A stretch of 64,000 nucleotides of DNA from Azonexus sp. GTDB taxonomy: Bacteria > Pseudomonadota > Gammaproteobacteria > Burkholderiales > Rhodocyclaceae. Each line of letters opens with the position of its first letter. Position 1 is the first letter of the stretch. Shown piece after piece: positions 10,226 through 19,285 of this stretch. The stretch covers positions 1 to 64,000 of the forward strand of contig NZ_JAKLLH010000024.1 in NCBI RefSeq assembly GCF_023150235.1, written 5' to 3'. The notes beneath the pieces were generated by a model, which ran no database searches, had not been told where the DNA came from, and saw only the letters and a program-made list of their open reading frames with translations. The position numbers were made by a program, and so were the translations under genes.

Positions 10226-10917
10226 GCGTAGTTTCTTTCACCAAAAATCGCCGTGCCGATGCGGACAATGGTCGCGCCTTCGGCAATCGCGGCTTCGAGA
10301 TCGTGGGACATGCCCATCGACAAGGTGTCGAAGGACGGTAGGGAGAGCGAGTTGCGAATTTCGTCGAACAGCTGACGCAGGCGGGCAAAGGCGGCGCGTT
10401 GTGCGGCCGGGTCGTCGCTGGCCTCGGGAATCGCCATCAGGCCGCGCAGCTCCAATTGCGGCAGCGCCATGATACGGGCGCACAGCGCAGCGGTTTCGGC
10501 GGGAGCGCAGCCGCTCTTGCTGGCTTCGCCGGAGACATTGACCTGCACGCACACCTGGAGCGGTGGCAAAGCCGGCGGACGCTGCGCCGAAAGACGCTCG
10601 GCGATCTTTTCACGGTCGACCGAATGTACCCAGGAAAAATGCTCGGCCACCGACCGCGTCTTGTTGCTTTGCAGCGGGCCGATGAAGTGCCATTCGAGGT
10701 CGAGCGCGGCAGTTGCCTGGGCTTTTTCGACGCCTTCCTGGACGTAGTTCTCGCCGAAGGCGCGTTGGCCGGCGGCGACGGCGGCCAGTACGCTGGCCAG
10801 CGGCCAGGTCTTGCTGACCGCCAGCAGTCGCACCGCTTCCGGCGGGCGCCCGGTGGCGGCAGCAGCACGCTGGATGCGCGCCTGCACGGCTTGCAGGTTG
10901 TCGGCGATGTCGCTCAT
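10222..10917 (-). CDS. yggS: PLP homeostasis protein YggS (PROSC family)
   Basis: A 231-residue cytoplasmic pyridoxal-phosphate binding protein with an alanine-racemase-like barrel fold that buffers PLP and affects amino-acid metabolism. LLAVSKTWP places the PLP lysine at K36; FGENYVQE, WHFIGPLQSNK and GMSHDLEAAI follow in family order. The start at 10917 (MSDIADNLQ) is favoured over an upstream extension running into the pilT promoter region. The sequence at 10607-10622 encoding HSVDREK matches half of the palindromic repeat, but this peptide is also normal for the family. Confidence 0.95.
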   Translation of the reverse strand: MSDIADNLQAVQARIQRAAAATGRPPEAVRLLAVSKTWPLASVLAAVAAGQRAFGENYVQEGVEKAQATAALDLEWHFIGPLQSNKTRSVAEHFSWVHSVDREKIAERLSAQRPPALPPLQVCVQVNVSGEASKSGCAPAETAALCARIMALPQLELRGLMAIPEASDDPAAQRAAFARLRQLFDEIRNSLSLPSFDTLSMGMSHDLEAAIAEGATIVRIGTAIFGERNYA

Positions 10918-11011
10918 AATCGATTGGGAATTTTTCGGGGTCCGGTCCGGCGCGCCATCGCGCGCCCCGGCAGGAAAGTATACACGCGCCGCCGGGGCGG
11001 CAAGGACGATC

Positions 11012-12055
11012 ATGGATATTACCGAACTGCTGGCTTTCAGCGTCAAGAACAAGGCTTCCGATTTGCACCTTTCGGCCGGGCTGCCGCCGATGATCCGGGT
11101 GCATGGCGACGTCCGCCGGATCAACCTGCCGCCGCTTGAGCACAAGGAAGTGCACGGCATGGTGTACGACATCATGAATGATGCCCAGCGCAAGCACTAC
11201 GAAGAAACGCTGGAGTGCGATTTCTCGTTCGAAATTCCCAATCTGGCGCGTTTCCGGGTCAATGCCTTCAATCAGAACCGGGGCGCGGGTGCGGTGTTCC
11301 GGACCATTCCGTCCAAGGTGCTGACGCTGGAGGAACTCAACTGCCCGAAAATTTTCAAGGACATTTCGGAAACCCCGCGCGGCATCGTGCTGGTGACCGG
11401 ACCGACCGGCTCGGGCAAGTCGACGACGCTGGCGGCGATGGTCAATCACATCAACGAAAACGACTACGGTCACATCCTGACCGTCGAGGACCCGATCGAA
11501 TTCGTGCATGAATCCAAGCGCTGCCTGATCAACCAGCGCGAGGTCGGGCCGCACACCCTGTCGTTCAACAACGCCCTGCGTTCGGCGCTGCGCGAAGACC
11601 CGGATGTGATCCTGGTCGGCGAAATGCGCGACCTGGAAACCATCCGCCTGGCGCTCTCGGCGGCCGAAACCGGCCACCTGGTGTTCGGTACGCTGCATAC
11701 CTCGTCGGCAGCCAAGACGGTGGACCGGATCGTGGACGTGTTCCCGGCGGCGGAGAAGGAAATGGTCCGCTCGATGCTTTCCGAATCGCTGCGCGCGGTC
11801 ATTTCGCAGACCCTGCTCAAGACCAAGGACGGCAACAGCCGGGTTGCAGCGCACGAAATCATGATCGGCACCCCGGCGATCCGCAACCTGATCCGCGAGA
11901 ACAAGGTCGCGCAGATGTACTCGGCGATCCAGACCGGTCAGGGCTTCGGCATGCAGACCCTGGATCAGAACCTGCTCGACCTGGTCCGGCGCAACGTCGT
12001 GTCCAGCGTCGAGGCCCGCAGCAAGGCGGCCAACAAGGACAACTTCCCCGGCTGA
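11012..12055 (+). CDS. pilT: Type IV pilus retraction ATPase PilT
   Basis: Encodes a 347-residue hexameric ATPase that powers pilus retraction, twitching and DNA uptake. It carries Walker A GPTGSGKSTT, the Asp box TVEDPIEF, Walker B VGEMRDLETI and the His box TGHLVFGTLHT. The C-terminal AIRNLIRENK motif is specific to PilT. The start at 11012 (MDITELLAFS) is chosen by family alignment and a nearby AAGGA. It is divergent from yggS and followed 30 bases later by pilU. Confidence 0.97.
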   Translation: MDITELLAFSVKNKASDLHLSAGLPPMIRVHGDVRRINLPPLEHKEVHGMVYDIMNDAQRKHYEETLECDFSFEIPNLARFRVNAFNQNRGAGAVFRTIPSKVLTLEELNCPKIFKDISETPRGIVLVTGPTGSGKSTTLAAMVNHINENDYGHILTVEDPIEFVHESKRCLINQREVGPHTLSFNNALRSALREDPDVILVGEMRDLETIRLALSAAETGHLVFGTLHTSSAAKTVDRIVDVFPAAEKEMVRSMLSESLRAVISQTLLKTKDGNSRVAAHEIMIGTPAIRNLIRENKVAQMYSAIQTGQGFGMQTLDQNLLDLVRRNVVSSVEARSKAANKDNFPG

Positions 12056-12085
12056 GGCTGGTGACGAAAGGCAAGAAAGCAGACG

Positions 12086-13222
12086 ATGGAACGCGACCAG
12101 GCGATGAAATTCATGCACGACCTGCTGCGCCTGATGGCGCAGAAAAAGGGGTCGGATCTGTTTGTGACCGCCGGTTTTCCCCCAGCGATCAAGATTGACG
12201 GCCGGATCACCCCGGTCTCGAATCAGGCGCTCAGTCCGCAGCACACCGCCGAACTGGCGCGGGCGATCATGAACGACCGCCAGGCCGCCGAGTTCGAAGC
12301 CAGCAAGGAGTGCAATTTCGCCATCTCGCCGGCCGGGATCGGACGCTTCCGGGTCAATGCCTTGGTCCAGCAGGGGCGGGTGGCGATTGTCTGCCGCACC
12401 ATCAACATGAGCATCCCGACCCTCGACGAACTGCAGCTGCCGCCGGTCCTCAAGGATCTGGCGATGACCAAGCGCGGGCTGATGATCTTCGTCGGCGGTA
12501 CCGGTACCGGCAAGTCGACCTCGCTGGCGGCACTGGTCGATTACCGCAACAGCAACTCCTACGGTCACATCATCACCATCGAGGACCCGATCGAGTACGT
12601 GCACGAGCACAAGAACTGCATCGTCACCCAGCGCGAAGTCGGGGTCGATACCGACGACTGGGGTCCGGCGCTGAAGAATACGTTGCGCCAGGCGCCGGAC
12701 GTGATCCTGATGGGCGAGGTGCGCGACCGCGAGACCATGGACTACGCGATTGCCTTCGCCGAAACCGGCCACCTGTGCCTGGCCACCTTGCACGCCAACA
12801 GCGCCAACCAGGCGATCGACCGGATCATCAACTTCTTCCCCGAGGAGCGCCGGCAGCAATTGCTGATGGATTTGTCGCTCAATCTGCGGGCGCTGATTTC
12901 GCAGCGGCTGTTGCCGAAGAAGGACGGCAAGGGCCGGCGGGCGGCGATCGAGGTGATGCTCAATTCGCCCTTGATCGCCGACCTGATCTTCAAGGGCGAC
13001 GTGCATGAAATCAAGGAGATCATGAAGAAGTCGCGCGAGCTGGGCATGCAGACTTTCGACCAGGCCCTGTTCGATCTCTACGAGGCCGGCGAGATCAGCT
13101 ACGAGGATGCGCTGCGCAACGCCGATTCGCTCAACGATCTGCGTCTGCAGATCAAGCTGCACGGCAAGGAATCGCAGGACCGCGACCTGGCTTCCGGGAT
13201 CGGCCATCTCGATATCGTTTGA
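12086..13222 (+). CDS. pilU: PilT-like ATPase PilU
   Basis: A 378-residue paralogue of PilT that assists retraction under load. It has the PilU form of Walker A, GGTGTGKSTS, then TIEDPIEYVHEH, GEVRDRETM and TGHLCLATLHANSANQA. The C-terminal tail after residue 330 is longer than in PilT, as expected. It is co-transcribed with pilT. Confidence 0.96.
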   Translation: MERDQAMKFMHDLLRLMAQKKGSDLFVTAGFPPAIKIDGRITPVSNQALSPQHTAELARAIMNDRQAAEFEASKECNFAISPAGIGRFRVNALVQQGRVAIVCRTINMSIPTLDELQLPPVLKDLAMTKRGLMIFVGGTGTGKSTSLAALVDYRNSNSYGHIITIEDPIEYVHEHKNCIVTQREVGVDTDDWGPALKNTLRQAPDVILMGEVRDRETMDYAIAFAETGHLCLATLHANSANQAIDRIINFFPEERRQQLLMDLSLNLRALISQRLLPKKDGKGRRAAIEVMLNSPLIADLIFKGDVHEIKEIMKKSRELGMQTFDQALFDLYEAGEISYEDALRNADSLNDLRLQIKLHGKESQDRDLASGIGHLDIV

Positions 13223-13250
13223 ACCATACAGTGCGTGACAGAGGAGATTC

Positions 13251-13934
13251 ATGATGTTGAAGAAAAGCATTTTTGTTCTGGCGGCCTGGTTGACCGTGAA
13301 TCTGGCTTGCGCCGCCGGTCTCGACAGCATTTCCGGTGCCGATGCCGGCGCTGGAGTGCGCGAGGCGCTGGCCAAGGGCAGCGAATACGCGGTGGCCAGC
13401 CTGGGCAAGGACAACGGTTTCATGGGTAACGCCAAGGTCAAGATTCCGCTGCCCGGTTTCCTGCAAAAGGCCGAGAAGGGCCTGCGCATGTTCGGCATGG
13501 GCAAACAGGCCGACCAACTGGTCGAAACGATGAACCACGCCGCCGAGCAGGCGGTGGCCGAAGCCAAGCCGATCCTGGTCGATGCGGTGCGCAAGATGAG
13601 CCTGCAGGATGCCAAGGCGATCCTGACCGGTGGCGAGGACGGCGTGACGCAGTACTTCCGGCGGACTTCGAGCGAAGCGCTGACGCAGAAATTCGCGCCG
13701 ATCGTCAAAGCGGCGACCGGGCGCTTGCAACTGGCCGAGAAATACAACCAGTTTGCCGGCAAGGCGGCCGGGGCCGGGCTGATCGACCAGAAGGATGCCG
13801 ATCTCGACGCCTACGTCACGCAGAAGGCCGTCGACGGTCTGTTCCTGATGATCGCCGAGGAGGAAAAACGGTTGCGCAGCAATCCGCTCGAAGCCGGCAG
13901 CAGCTTGTTGAAGAAGGTTTTCGGCGCGCTTTGA
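13251..13934 (+). CDS. DUF4197 exported protein
   Basis: The 227-residue product starts with a signal peptide (MMLKKSIFVLAAWLTVNLACA), giving a periplasmic or lipid-anchored helical protein of the DUF4197 family, recognised from KIPLPGFLQKAEKGLRMFGMGKQAD, DAKAILTGGEDGVTQYFRR and DAYVTQKAVDGLFLMIAEEE. No function is known for the family. It lies behind pilU with a GAGGAG site; an alternative start is the second Met. A link to pili is only positional. Confidence 0.85.
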   Translation: MMLKKSIFVLAAWLTVNLACAAGLDSISGADAGAGVREALAKGSEYAVASLGKDNGFMGNAKVKIPLPGFLQKAEKGLRMFGMGKQADQLVETMNHAAEQAVAEAKPILVDAVRKMSLQDAKAILTGGEDGVTQYFRRTSSEALTQKFAPIVKAATGRLQLAEKYNQFAGKAAGAGLIDQKDADLDAYVTQKAVDGLFLMIAEEEKRLRSNPLEAGSSLLKKVFGAL

Positions 13935-13982
13935 TTCAAGTTCGCCGGCGTTTGCGTCGTTGACCCCGACAAGGAGTCTGCG

Positions 13983-14306
13983 ATGAAACTCGAACGCCTG
14001 GCCTCAACCACCGAAACCCTGAGCAGCGAAGCCCGCGAGCGGGCGCGCGTGGCGGCATCGGAGCGTCGGGTCGAGGCGATGGAGGGGGTCGAGGGTGACC
14101 GCCAGCGCAGCCTGCGCCAGGAGATCGACAGCGTCGAGCAGTTGGCCATCGGCGAGTTTGCCGGGCAGGCGCAACAGCTGGAAAGTGCCCGCCGGGTTGC
14201 CGATCAGCTAAGGGTGGTCTGCAGTGGCGGTGCTTGCCGGCTGCTGCAGTCGGCCGGACTGGTCGGGCGGGCAGCGCGCCTGCTGCATCTCGATACAAGT
14301 GCCTGA
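13983..14306 (+). CDS. Small coiled-coil protein of unknown function
   Basis: A 107-residue protein with a good AAGGAG-type site ahead of the ATG. Residues 5-70 are strongly charged and rich in Arg, Glu and Ala, suggesting a coiled coil; the tail has a Cys pair (CSGGAC). I do not recognise the family. It sits between the DUF4197 gene and rep. Confidence 0.6.
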   Translation: MKLERLASTTETLSSEARERARVAASERRVEAMEGVEGDRQRSLRQEIDSVEQLAIGEFAGQAQQLESARRVADQLRVVCSGGACRLLQSAGLVGRAARLLHLDTSA

Positions 14307-14391
14307 TTTCAGATCATTCGCTGGCTATCGGCCGGCAGCAGCGCTGCGTTAGAATGCCGTCCCCTTTCCGCCTCTTCACTCGTCCCTGCCG

Positions 14392-16401
14392 ATGTCCGGT
14401 CTCAATCCGCAACAACGCGAAGCCATCCACTACCTGAACGGCCCCTTGCTGGTACTGGCGGGGGCGGGGTCGGGCAAAACCCGGGTGATTACGCAGAAGA
14501 TCGCCTACCTGGTCCAGGACTGCGGTTTCCAGGCCCGCAATATTGCGGCGATCACCTTTACCAACAAGGCCGCGAAGGAAATGCAGGAGCGCATCGGCAA
14601 GCTGCTCGGCAGTTCGCTGGCGGGGGAGTTGCAGATCTCGACCTTCCACTCGCTGGGCGTGCGCATCCTGCGCGAAGAGGCGAAGGTGCTCGGCTACAAG
14701 CCGCGATTTTCGATCTTCGATTCGGCCGATTGCGCCGGGATCATCGGCGAGGCGGCCAAGACTGTCGATAAGGCGACCCTGCGACAATTGCAGTCGATCA
14801 TCTCCAACTGGAAAAACGCGCTGATCCAGCCCGAGCGGGCCTTGCAGATTGCCAACGGCGAGCACGAGAAACTCGCGGCCCATGTCTTCCTCAGCTACGA
14901 GGCAACGCTCAAGGCCTATCAGGCGGTCGATTTCGACGATCTGATCGGCCTCCCGGTGAAGCTCTTCTCGGAGCATCCGGAGGTCGCCGACAAATGGCAG
15001 AACCGCCTGCGTTACCTGCTGGTCGACGAATACCAGGACACCAACGCCGGCCAGTACCAGTTGCTCAAGCTGTTGACCGGCGTCCGCGCCCAATTCACCG
15101 CCGTCGGCGACGACGACCAGGCGATCTACGGCTGGCGTGGCGCCGACATCGAGAACCTCAAGCGGCTGCCGGCCGAGTTTCCGACGCTCAAGGTGATCAA
15201 GCTGGAGCAGAATTACCGTTCCACCGAGCGCATCCTGCGTGCCGCCAACAACGTCATCGGCAACAACGAAAAGCTGTTCGACAAGAAGCTGTGGTCGGAA
15301 ATCGGCGTCGGCGAGCAGATCGCCGTGCAGGCCTGCCGCGACAACGAGGCCGAAGCCGAAGGCGTGATCATGAAGCTGCAATCGCACAAGTTCGAGAACC
15401 GTACCAAGTTCAAGGACTACGCGATTCTCTACCGCTCCAACCACCAGGCGCGGCTGTTCGAGACGCACCTGCGCAACCACAAGATTCCCTACTTGCTCTC
15501 CGGCGGCCAGTCCTTTTTCGACAAGGCCGAGATCAAGGACATCATTGCCTACCTGCGTCTGCTGACCAACGAGGACGACGACCCTGCCTTCATCCGCGCC
15601 GCGACCACGCCGAAGCGCGGCATCGGCGCGGCGACCCTGCAGGTGCTCGGCCAGTACGCCGGCGAGCGCCATGTTTCGTTGTTCCAGGCCGCTTTCGAGG
15701 AAGGTTTTGCCCAGCGGGTGCAGGCGCGTCAATTAGAACCGCTGCACGAGTTTTGCCAGTTCATCAACCGGCTGCAGTCGCGGGCCAGCAGCGAGCCGGC
15801 CCACTTGGTGCTCCCCGACCTGCTCAAAGCCATCGATTACGAGACCTGGCTCTACGACCAGGAAGAGCAGCGGGCGGCGCAGACGCGCTGGGCCAATGTC
15901 TGCGAATTCGCCGAGTGGATCAACAAAAAGGGCAGCGCGGACGGCAAGACGCTGATCGAACTGACGCAGAGCATCGCCCTGATCAACATGCTCGACAAAC
16001 AGGTTGCCGACGAGTTCGATGGCGTCCAGCTGTCGACCTTGCATGCTTCCAAGGGCCTGGAATACCCGCACGTCTTCCTGGTCGGTGTCGAGGAAGGCAT
16101 CCTGCCACATCGCGAATCGCAGGAAGCGGACAAGCTGCAGGAAGAGCGTCGGCTGATGTACGTCGGGATCACCCGTGCCAAGCGCTCGCTGCACATCAGC
16201 TATTGTGAGCGGCGCAAGCAGGCGCGCGAGTTCGTTCCTTGTGAACCGTCTCGTTTCATCGACGAAATGGGCCGCGACGACGTTCGTTTCCTCGGCGGCA
16301 AGGCGGCCGAGAAGCCGGACCGGGCGACCGGCAATGCCCGGCTGGAGGCGATGAAGGCGATGCTGGCCGGTGGCCGTCCGAAGAGCGAAGACGCCGAATG
16401 A
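14392..16401 (+). CDS. rep: ATP-dependent DNA helicase Rep
   Basis: The 669-residue superfamily 1A 3'-5' helicase clears proteins from DNA ahead of replication forks and helps restart. Motifs in order: LAGAGSGKTRV (I), ITFTNKAAKEM (Ia), LVDEYQDTNAGQ (II), GDDDQAIYGWRGA (III), QNYRST (IV), STLHASKGLEYPHVFL (V) and MYVGITRAKRSL (VI). Length and the N-terminal LNPQQREAIHYLNGPLLVLAGAG fit Rep better than UvrD. A hairpin with symmetric arms separates it from the convergent cytochrome gene. Confidence 0.95.
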   Translation: MSGLNPQQREAIHYLNGPLLVLAGAGSGKTRVITQKIAYLVQDCGFQARNIAAITFTNKAAKEMQERIGKLLGSSLAGELQISTFHSLGVRILREEAKVLGYKPRFSIFDSADCAGIIGEAAKTVDKATLRQLQSIISNWKNALIQPERALQIANGEHEKLAAHVFLSYEATLKAYQAVDFDDLIGLPVKLFSEHPEVADKWQNRLRYLLVDEYQDTNAGQYQLLKLLTGVRAQFTAVGDDDQAIYGWRGADIENLKRLPAEFPTLKVIKLEQNYRSTERILRAANNVIGNNEKLFDKKLWSEIGVGEQIAVQACRDNEAEAEGVIMKLQSHKFENRTKFKDYAILYRSNHQARLFETHLRNHKIPYLLSGGQSFFDKAEIKDIIAYLRLLTNEDDDPAFIRAATTPKRGIGAATLQVLGQYAGERHVSLFQAAFEEGFAQRVQARQLEPLHEFCQFINRLQSRASSEPAHLVLPDLLKAIDYETWLYDQEEQRAAQTRWANVCEFAEWINKKGSADGKTLIELTQSIALINMLDKQVADEFDGVQLSTLHASKGLEYPHVFLVGVEEGILPHRESQEADKLQEERRLMYVGITRAKRSLHISYCERRKQAREFVPCEPSRFIDEMGRDDVRFLGGKAAEKPDRATGNARLEAMKAMLAGGRPKSEDAE

Positions 16402-16421
16402 GGGCTATCCGGCGGAGCAGC

Positions 16422-16449
16422 GACAAGGGCGCCCGTGGGCGCCCTTGTC
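16422..16449. terminator. Bidirectional hairpin between rep and cytochrome c5
   Basis: GACAAGGGCGCC and GGCGCCCTTGTC form a perfect 12-bp stem with a CGTG loop between two convergent genes. There is no long T-run, so efficiency is uncertain. Confidence 0.65.
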
Positions 16450-16473
16450 TCTGTGGATCGCTTGGCCGGGAAC

Positions 16474-16920
16474 TTACTTGACCTTGCCCAGAATGTAGTC
16501 GACGGTGGCCTTGATTTCATCGTCCGACAGGCTGGCGGCGCCACCTTTCGGCGGCATTGCGCCCTTGCCGGCGAGGGCGCTCTTGTACAGCGACTCCTTG
16601 CCCTGAGCGATGCGCGCGGCCCAGGCACCCTTGTCGTCGATTTTCGGTGCGCCGGCAGCACCGGTGTTGTGGCAGGCACCGCAGACCGAGTTGTAGACCG
16701 TGGCGGCATCTTTCGGAGCGCCAGCGCCGGCGGCCTCGGCCTTGACCAGCGCGATACGGGCTACCGGCTGGATACGGGCATCGGCGGCGTCCGTCGTTGC
16801 GGCGGCATCGGCTGGCGAACTGTATTGACGCAGCGAGAAGGGAACGACGATGGCGGTGAGTACCAGCGAGGCAACGATTGTCGCCCACATGATGCCCTTG
16901 GAAGAGTGTTGTTCGGCCAT
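16474..16920 (-). CDS. Membrane-anchored cytochrome c5 family protein
   Basis: The 148-residue protein has an N-terminal helix (about residues 10-30) that is probably an uncleaved anchor, a flexible Ala-rich linker, and a class I cytochrome c domain with the CGACH haem motif and a distal Met in GAMPPKGG. It should carry electrons in the periplasm, probably to a terminal oxidase or reductase. Cytochrome c5/c555 type is inferred from the short domain and the MPPKGG loop. It is monocistronic. Confidence 0.9.
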   Translation of the reverse strand: MAEQHSSKGIMWATIVASLVLTAIVVPFSLRQYSSPADAAATTDAADARIQPVARIALVKAEAAGAGAPKDAATVYNSVCGACHNTGAAGAPKIDDKGAWAARIAQGKESLYKSALAGKGAMPPKGGAASLSDDEIKATVDYILGKVK

Positions 16921-17020
16921 GGTGCTTACCTCGAAGGAACGAAGGGATGAGCGGACGATTATAACGGGCGGGTCCGATTTCGGGACAAGGCCTGCCGAGG
17001 GGGCGCCGGGGGGAATGGGG

Positions 17021-17165
17021 CTTGAAGAAGCCGTTTCAACGCGGATGACGCGGATCGGGCGTCGAGAGCGGGGAGTTGTCGGCTATTTCGGCGTCTGCGG
17101 GCACGCATCCGGCAGGCACTGCCGAAATGCCGGGGCAAGAACCCGCGTTCATCAGCTCTGAGGTT
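17021..17165 (+). repeat. Copy of ~170-bp intergenic repeat (degenerate)
   Basis: Begins GTTTCAACGCGGATGACGCGG, shares the central CCGGCAGG and CCGAAATGCC blocks with the copies at 23561 and 50454, and ends with a worn ACCCGCGTTCATCAGC form of the usual right end. Confidence 0.7.
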
Positions 17166-17189
17166 AAAGCAAGGTCTCTGTGATGAGGC

Positions 17190-17215
17190 AAAAAAAACCC
17201 CGCCGGGGGGCGGGG
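17190..17215 (-). terminator. Terminator of the DEAD-helicase/mobA transcript
   Basis: Read on the minus strand: CCCCGCC, a C-rich loop, GGCGGGG, then eight T residues. Confidence 0.8.
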
Positions 17216-17345
17216 AGAATTCTCGAAAGGGGGATTCGAGAGGAGGGGTTCAATGCACGAAGAGAAGTGTAGGCCTGCGCCCGGCAGCGGTCTGTCGTCG
17301 CTTCGTAGCCTTGTGTAACTGTCTGTGCCGGTGCGCTTGCGACGT

Positions 17346-17927
17346 TTACGGGATGAGATCGGCGTCGGTATTGCAGTTGGCGAAGGCGTCGACTTCGGGG
17401 AAGTCGACGATGGCGGCTTGCTGGCTGTCGCACCATTGCATGACCCGTCGTCCGCCACTCAGGAGAGTGTCGCCCAGTGCGGTAGCCAGCGTCGCATGGC
17501 AAAGGCAGAAGACCGGGTGCATCCGTTCTCCGGCGCGGGCGATCGCGATCTGGCGGCGTTCGGCGATCGCCGCCGCGAGCAGCCGCGCCGCGAGGTCGGC
17601 CGGGAAGTGCGGCGAATCGCAGGGCACGCTGAGCACCCACGGGGTTTGTGCGGCGACGAGACCGGCGTGCAGGCCGGCCAGCGGTCCGGGATAATCGGCG
17701 AAGCGGTCGCCGATCAGCGGCAGGCCGAAATCGGCGTAGGCGGCGCGGTCGTGGTTGACGTTGAGCAGCAGGCTCGCTACCTGCGGCCGCAGGCGTTCGA
17801 TCGCGTGCGCCAGCAGCGGCCGGCCGGCATAAGGCTGCAGGCCCTTGGCGCGGCCGCCCATGCGGCGGGCGAGGCCGCCGGCGAGGATGACGCCGGTGAT
17901 TGCCGGCGGCAGCAGCTCGGCGGACAT
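17346..17927 (-). CDS. mobA: Molybdenum cofactor guanylyltransferase MobA
   Basis: Adds GMP to molybdopterin cofactor to give the MGD form used by DMSO-reductase-family enzymes. The product shows the nucleotidyltransferase motif ILAGGLARRMGGRAKGL at the N-terminus, then GPLAGLHAGL and VPCDSPHFPADL. The start at 17927 gives 193 residues, the usual size, and lies one base after the stop of the upstream helicase gene; a 14-residue upstream extension overlaps that gene and is less likely. Confidence 0.93.
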   Translation of the reverse strand: MSAELLPPAITGVILAGGLARRMGGRAKGLQPYAGRPLLAHAIERLRPQVASLLLNVNHDRAAYADFGLPLIGDRFADYPGPLAGLHAGLVAAQTPWVLSVPCDSPHFPADLAARLLAAAIAERRQIAIARAGERMHPVFCLCHATLATALGDTLLSGGRRVMQWCDSQQAAIVDFPEVDAFANCNTDADLIP

Positions 17928-17928
17928 G

Positions 17929-19239
17929 TCAGCGGCCACGTTTGTGCCCCCCGCCGGAATGTGCCGCACCCGTCGGCTTGCCGTTACGGGGACTGGAGCC
18001 GCTGCGGGCGGTTTTCGGCTGGGACGGGTTTTTTGCCGGGGAGGCCGGTCGACCGTGAATAGCCTTCTTGATCGCCGAATGTGGCGTGGTGCTGGGCGCC
18101 GGGCTGGCCGGCGGCAACTGGTGCCGGGGTTCGAAACCGGGTTCTTCCTCCCGGCTCAGGCGTTTTTGCAGCAGGCGTTCGATCCCGGCCAGTTGTGCGG
18201 CCTCGTCGGCGCAGACCAGCGAGACGGCGATCCCGGCGGCGCCGGCGCGGCCGGTGCGGCCGATGCGGTGCACGTAGTCCTCGGCAGCGACCGGCAGGTC
18301 GAAATTGATCACCAGCGGTAATTCGTCGATATCGAGGCCGCGCGCCGCGACGTCGGTGGCGACCAGCAGGTCGATCCGTCGCTCGCGGAAGGCGGCAAGC
18401 ACCTGCCGCCGCTCTTCCTGGTCGCGCTCGCCGTGCAAGGCATCGGCGGCGATTTCCTTGCCGCGCAGGTAGGCGACCAGTTCGTCGGCACCCTTGCGGC
18501 TCTTGACGAAGACCAGCGCCTGACGCCAGCCGCGGTCGCGCAGCATGAACAGCAACAGGCCGGGCTTGCGCTTCTTGTCGACCGGCACCGCCCATTGCTT
18601 GATCTTCGGCGCCGGCCGGTTGCGCGGGGTGGCCGAGATCTCCTGGGCCTCGTACAGCCAGTCGTCGGCCAGGCGGCGGGTGGCGGGCGGGAAGGTCGCG
18701 GAGAACAGCAGGCGCTGGCAACGCTCCGGCAGGGCTGCGGCAATCGCCGCCAGTTCGCGGGCGAAGCCGAGGGCGAGCATGCGGTCGGCTTCGTCGAGCA
18801 CGACGTGGTCGATCGCCGAGAGGTCGAGGATTTCGTTGGCGAGCAGATCGAGCAGGCGGCCGGGCGTTGCCACCAGCAGGTCGCAACCGGCGTTCAGAGC
18901 CTCGATCTGGCCGGCCAGCGGCACGCCGCCGTAGACCGCGACGCAGGCCAGGTCGAGATGCCGGGCGTAGGCCTGGCAGGCGGTGGCGACTTGTTCGGCG
19001 AGTTCGCGGGTCGGCACCAGGACCAGCGCCGCCCGTTCATGTTGGCCGGCGAGCCGCTGCAACAGCGGCAGCGCGAAGGCGGCGGTCTTGCCGCTGCCGG
19101 TGGCGGCCGAGGCGAGCAGGTCGCGTCCGGCGAGGATCGCCGGGATCGCCTGGGTTTGGATCGGGGTCGGCTGGCGGTAGCCGAGTTCGTGCAAGGCCTG
19201 CTGCAATGCGGGAAGAAGGCCGAGGGAAGAAAAGCTCAT
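17929..19239 (-). CDS. DEAD-box RNA helicase (RhlE-like)
   Basis: A 436-residue ATP-dependent RNA helicase. In order: the Q motif (GYRQPTPIQTQAIP), ASAATGSGKT (I), VPTRELAEQV (Ia), TPGRLLDLL (Ib), DEAD in VLDEADRML (II), FSATF (III), ALVFVKSRKGADEL (IV), TDVAARGLDI (V) and HRIGRTGRAG (VI). The C-terminal ~70 residues are basic and low-complexity, as in RhlE. The start at 19239 (MSFSSLGLLPALQQAL) is taken at the conserved N-terminus. The last part of the gene contains a palindrome half-site (18044-18060) in frame. mobA follows at once. Confidence 0.93.
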   Translation of the reverse strand: MSFSSLGLLPALQQALHELGYRQPTPIQTQAIPAILAGRDLLASAATGSGKTAAFALPLLQRLAGQHERAALVLVPTRELAEQVATACQAYARHLDLACVAVYGGVPLAGQIEALNAGCDLLVATPGRLLDLLANEILDLSAIDHVVLDEADRMLALGFARELAAIAAALPERCQRLLFSATFPPATRRLADDWLYEAQEISATPRNRPAPKIKQWAVPVDKKRKPGLLLFMLRDRGWRQALVFVKSRKGADELVAYLRGKEIAADALHGERDQEERRQVLAAFRERRIDLLVATDVAARGLDIDELPLVINFDLPVAAEDYVHRIGRTGRAGAAGIAVSLVCADEAAQLAGIERLLQKRLSREEEPGFEPRHQLPPASPAPSTTPHSAIKKAIHGRPASPAKNPSQPKTARSGSSPRNGKPTGAAHSGGGHKRGR

Positions 19240-19285
19240 GCGGGACTTGTGCGTCGATGCGGAATAAGGTTGGAGGGGGCCGGCT

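Larger units (their letters stand above)
16921..17345. other. Intergenic region with dispersed repeat and terminators
   Basis: No gene. 16921-17020 is the cytochrome leader, 17021-17165 is a copy of the ~170-bp dispersed repeat, and 17190-17243 holds two hairpins: the minus-strand terminator of mobA and a second stem, TTCTCGAA/TTCGAGAG, next to it. Confidence 0.6.

Noticed and set aside
10610-13762. A 1050-codon minus-strand open frame across pilT and pilU
   Set aside because: It is antisense to two certain genes, has no family motifs, and exists because high-GC codon use leaves few stops in that frame.
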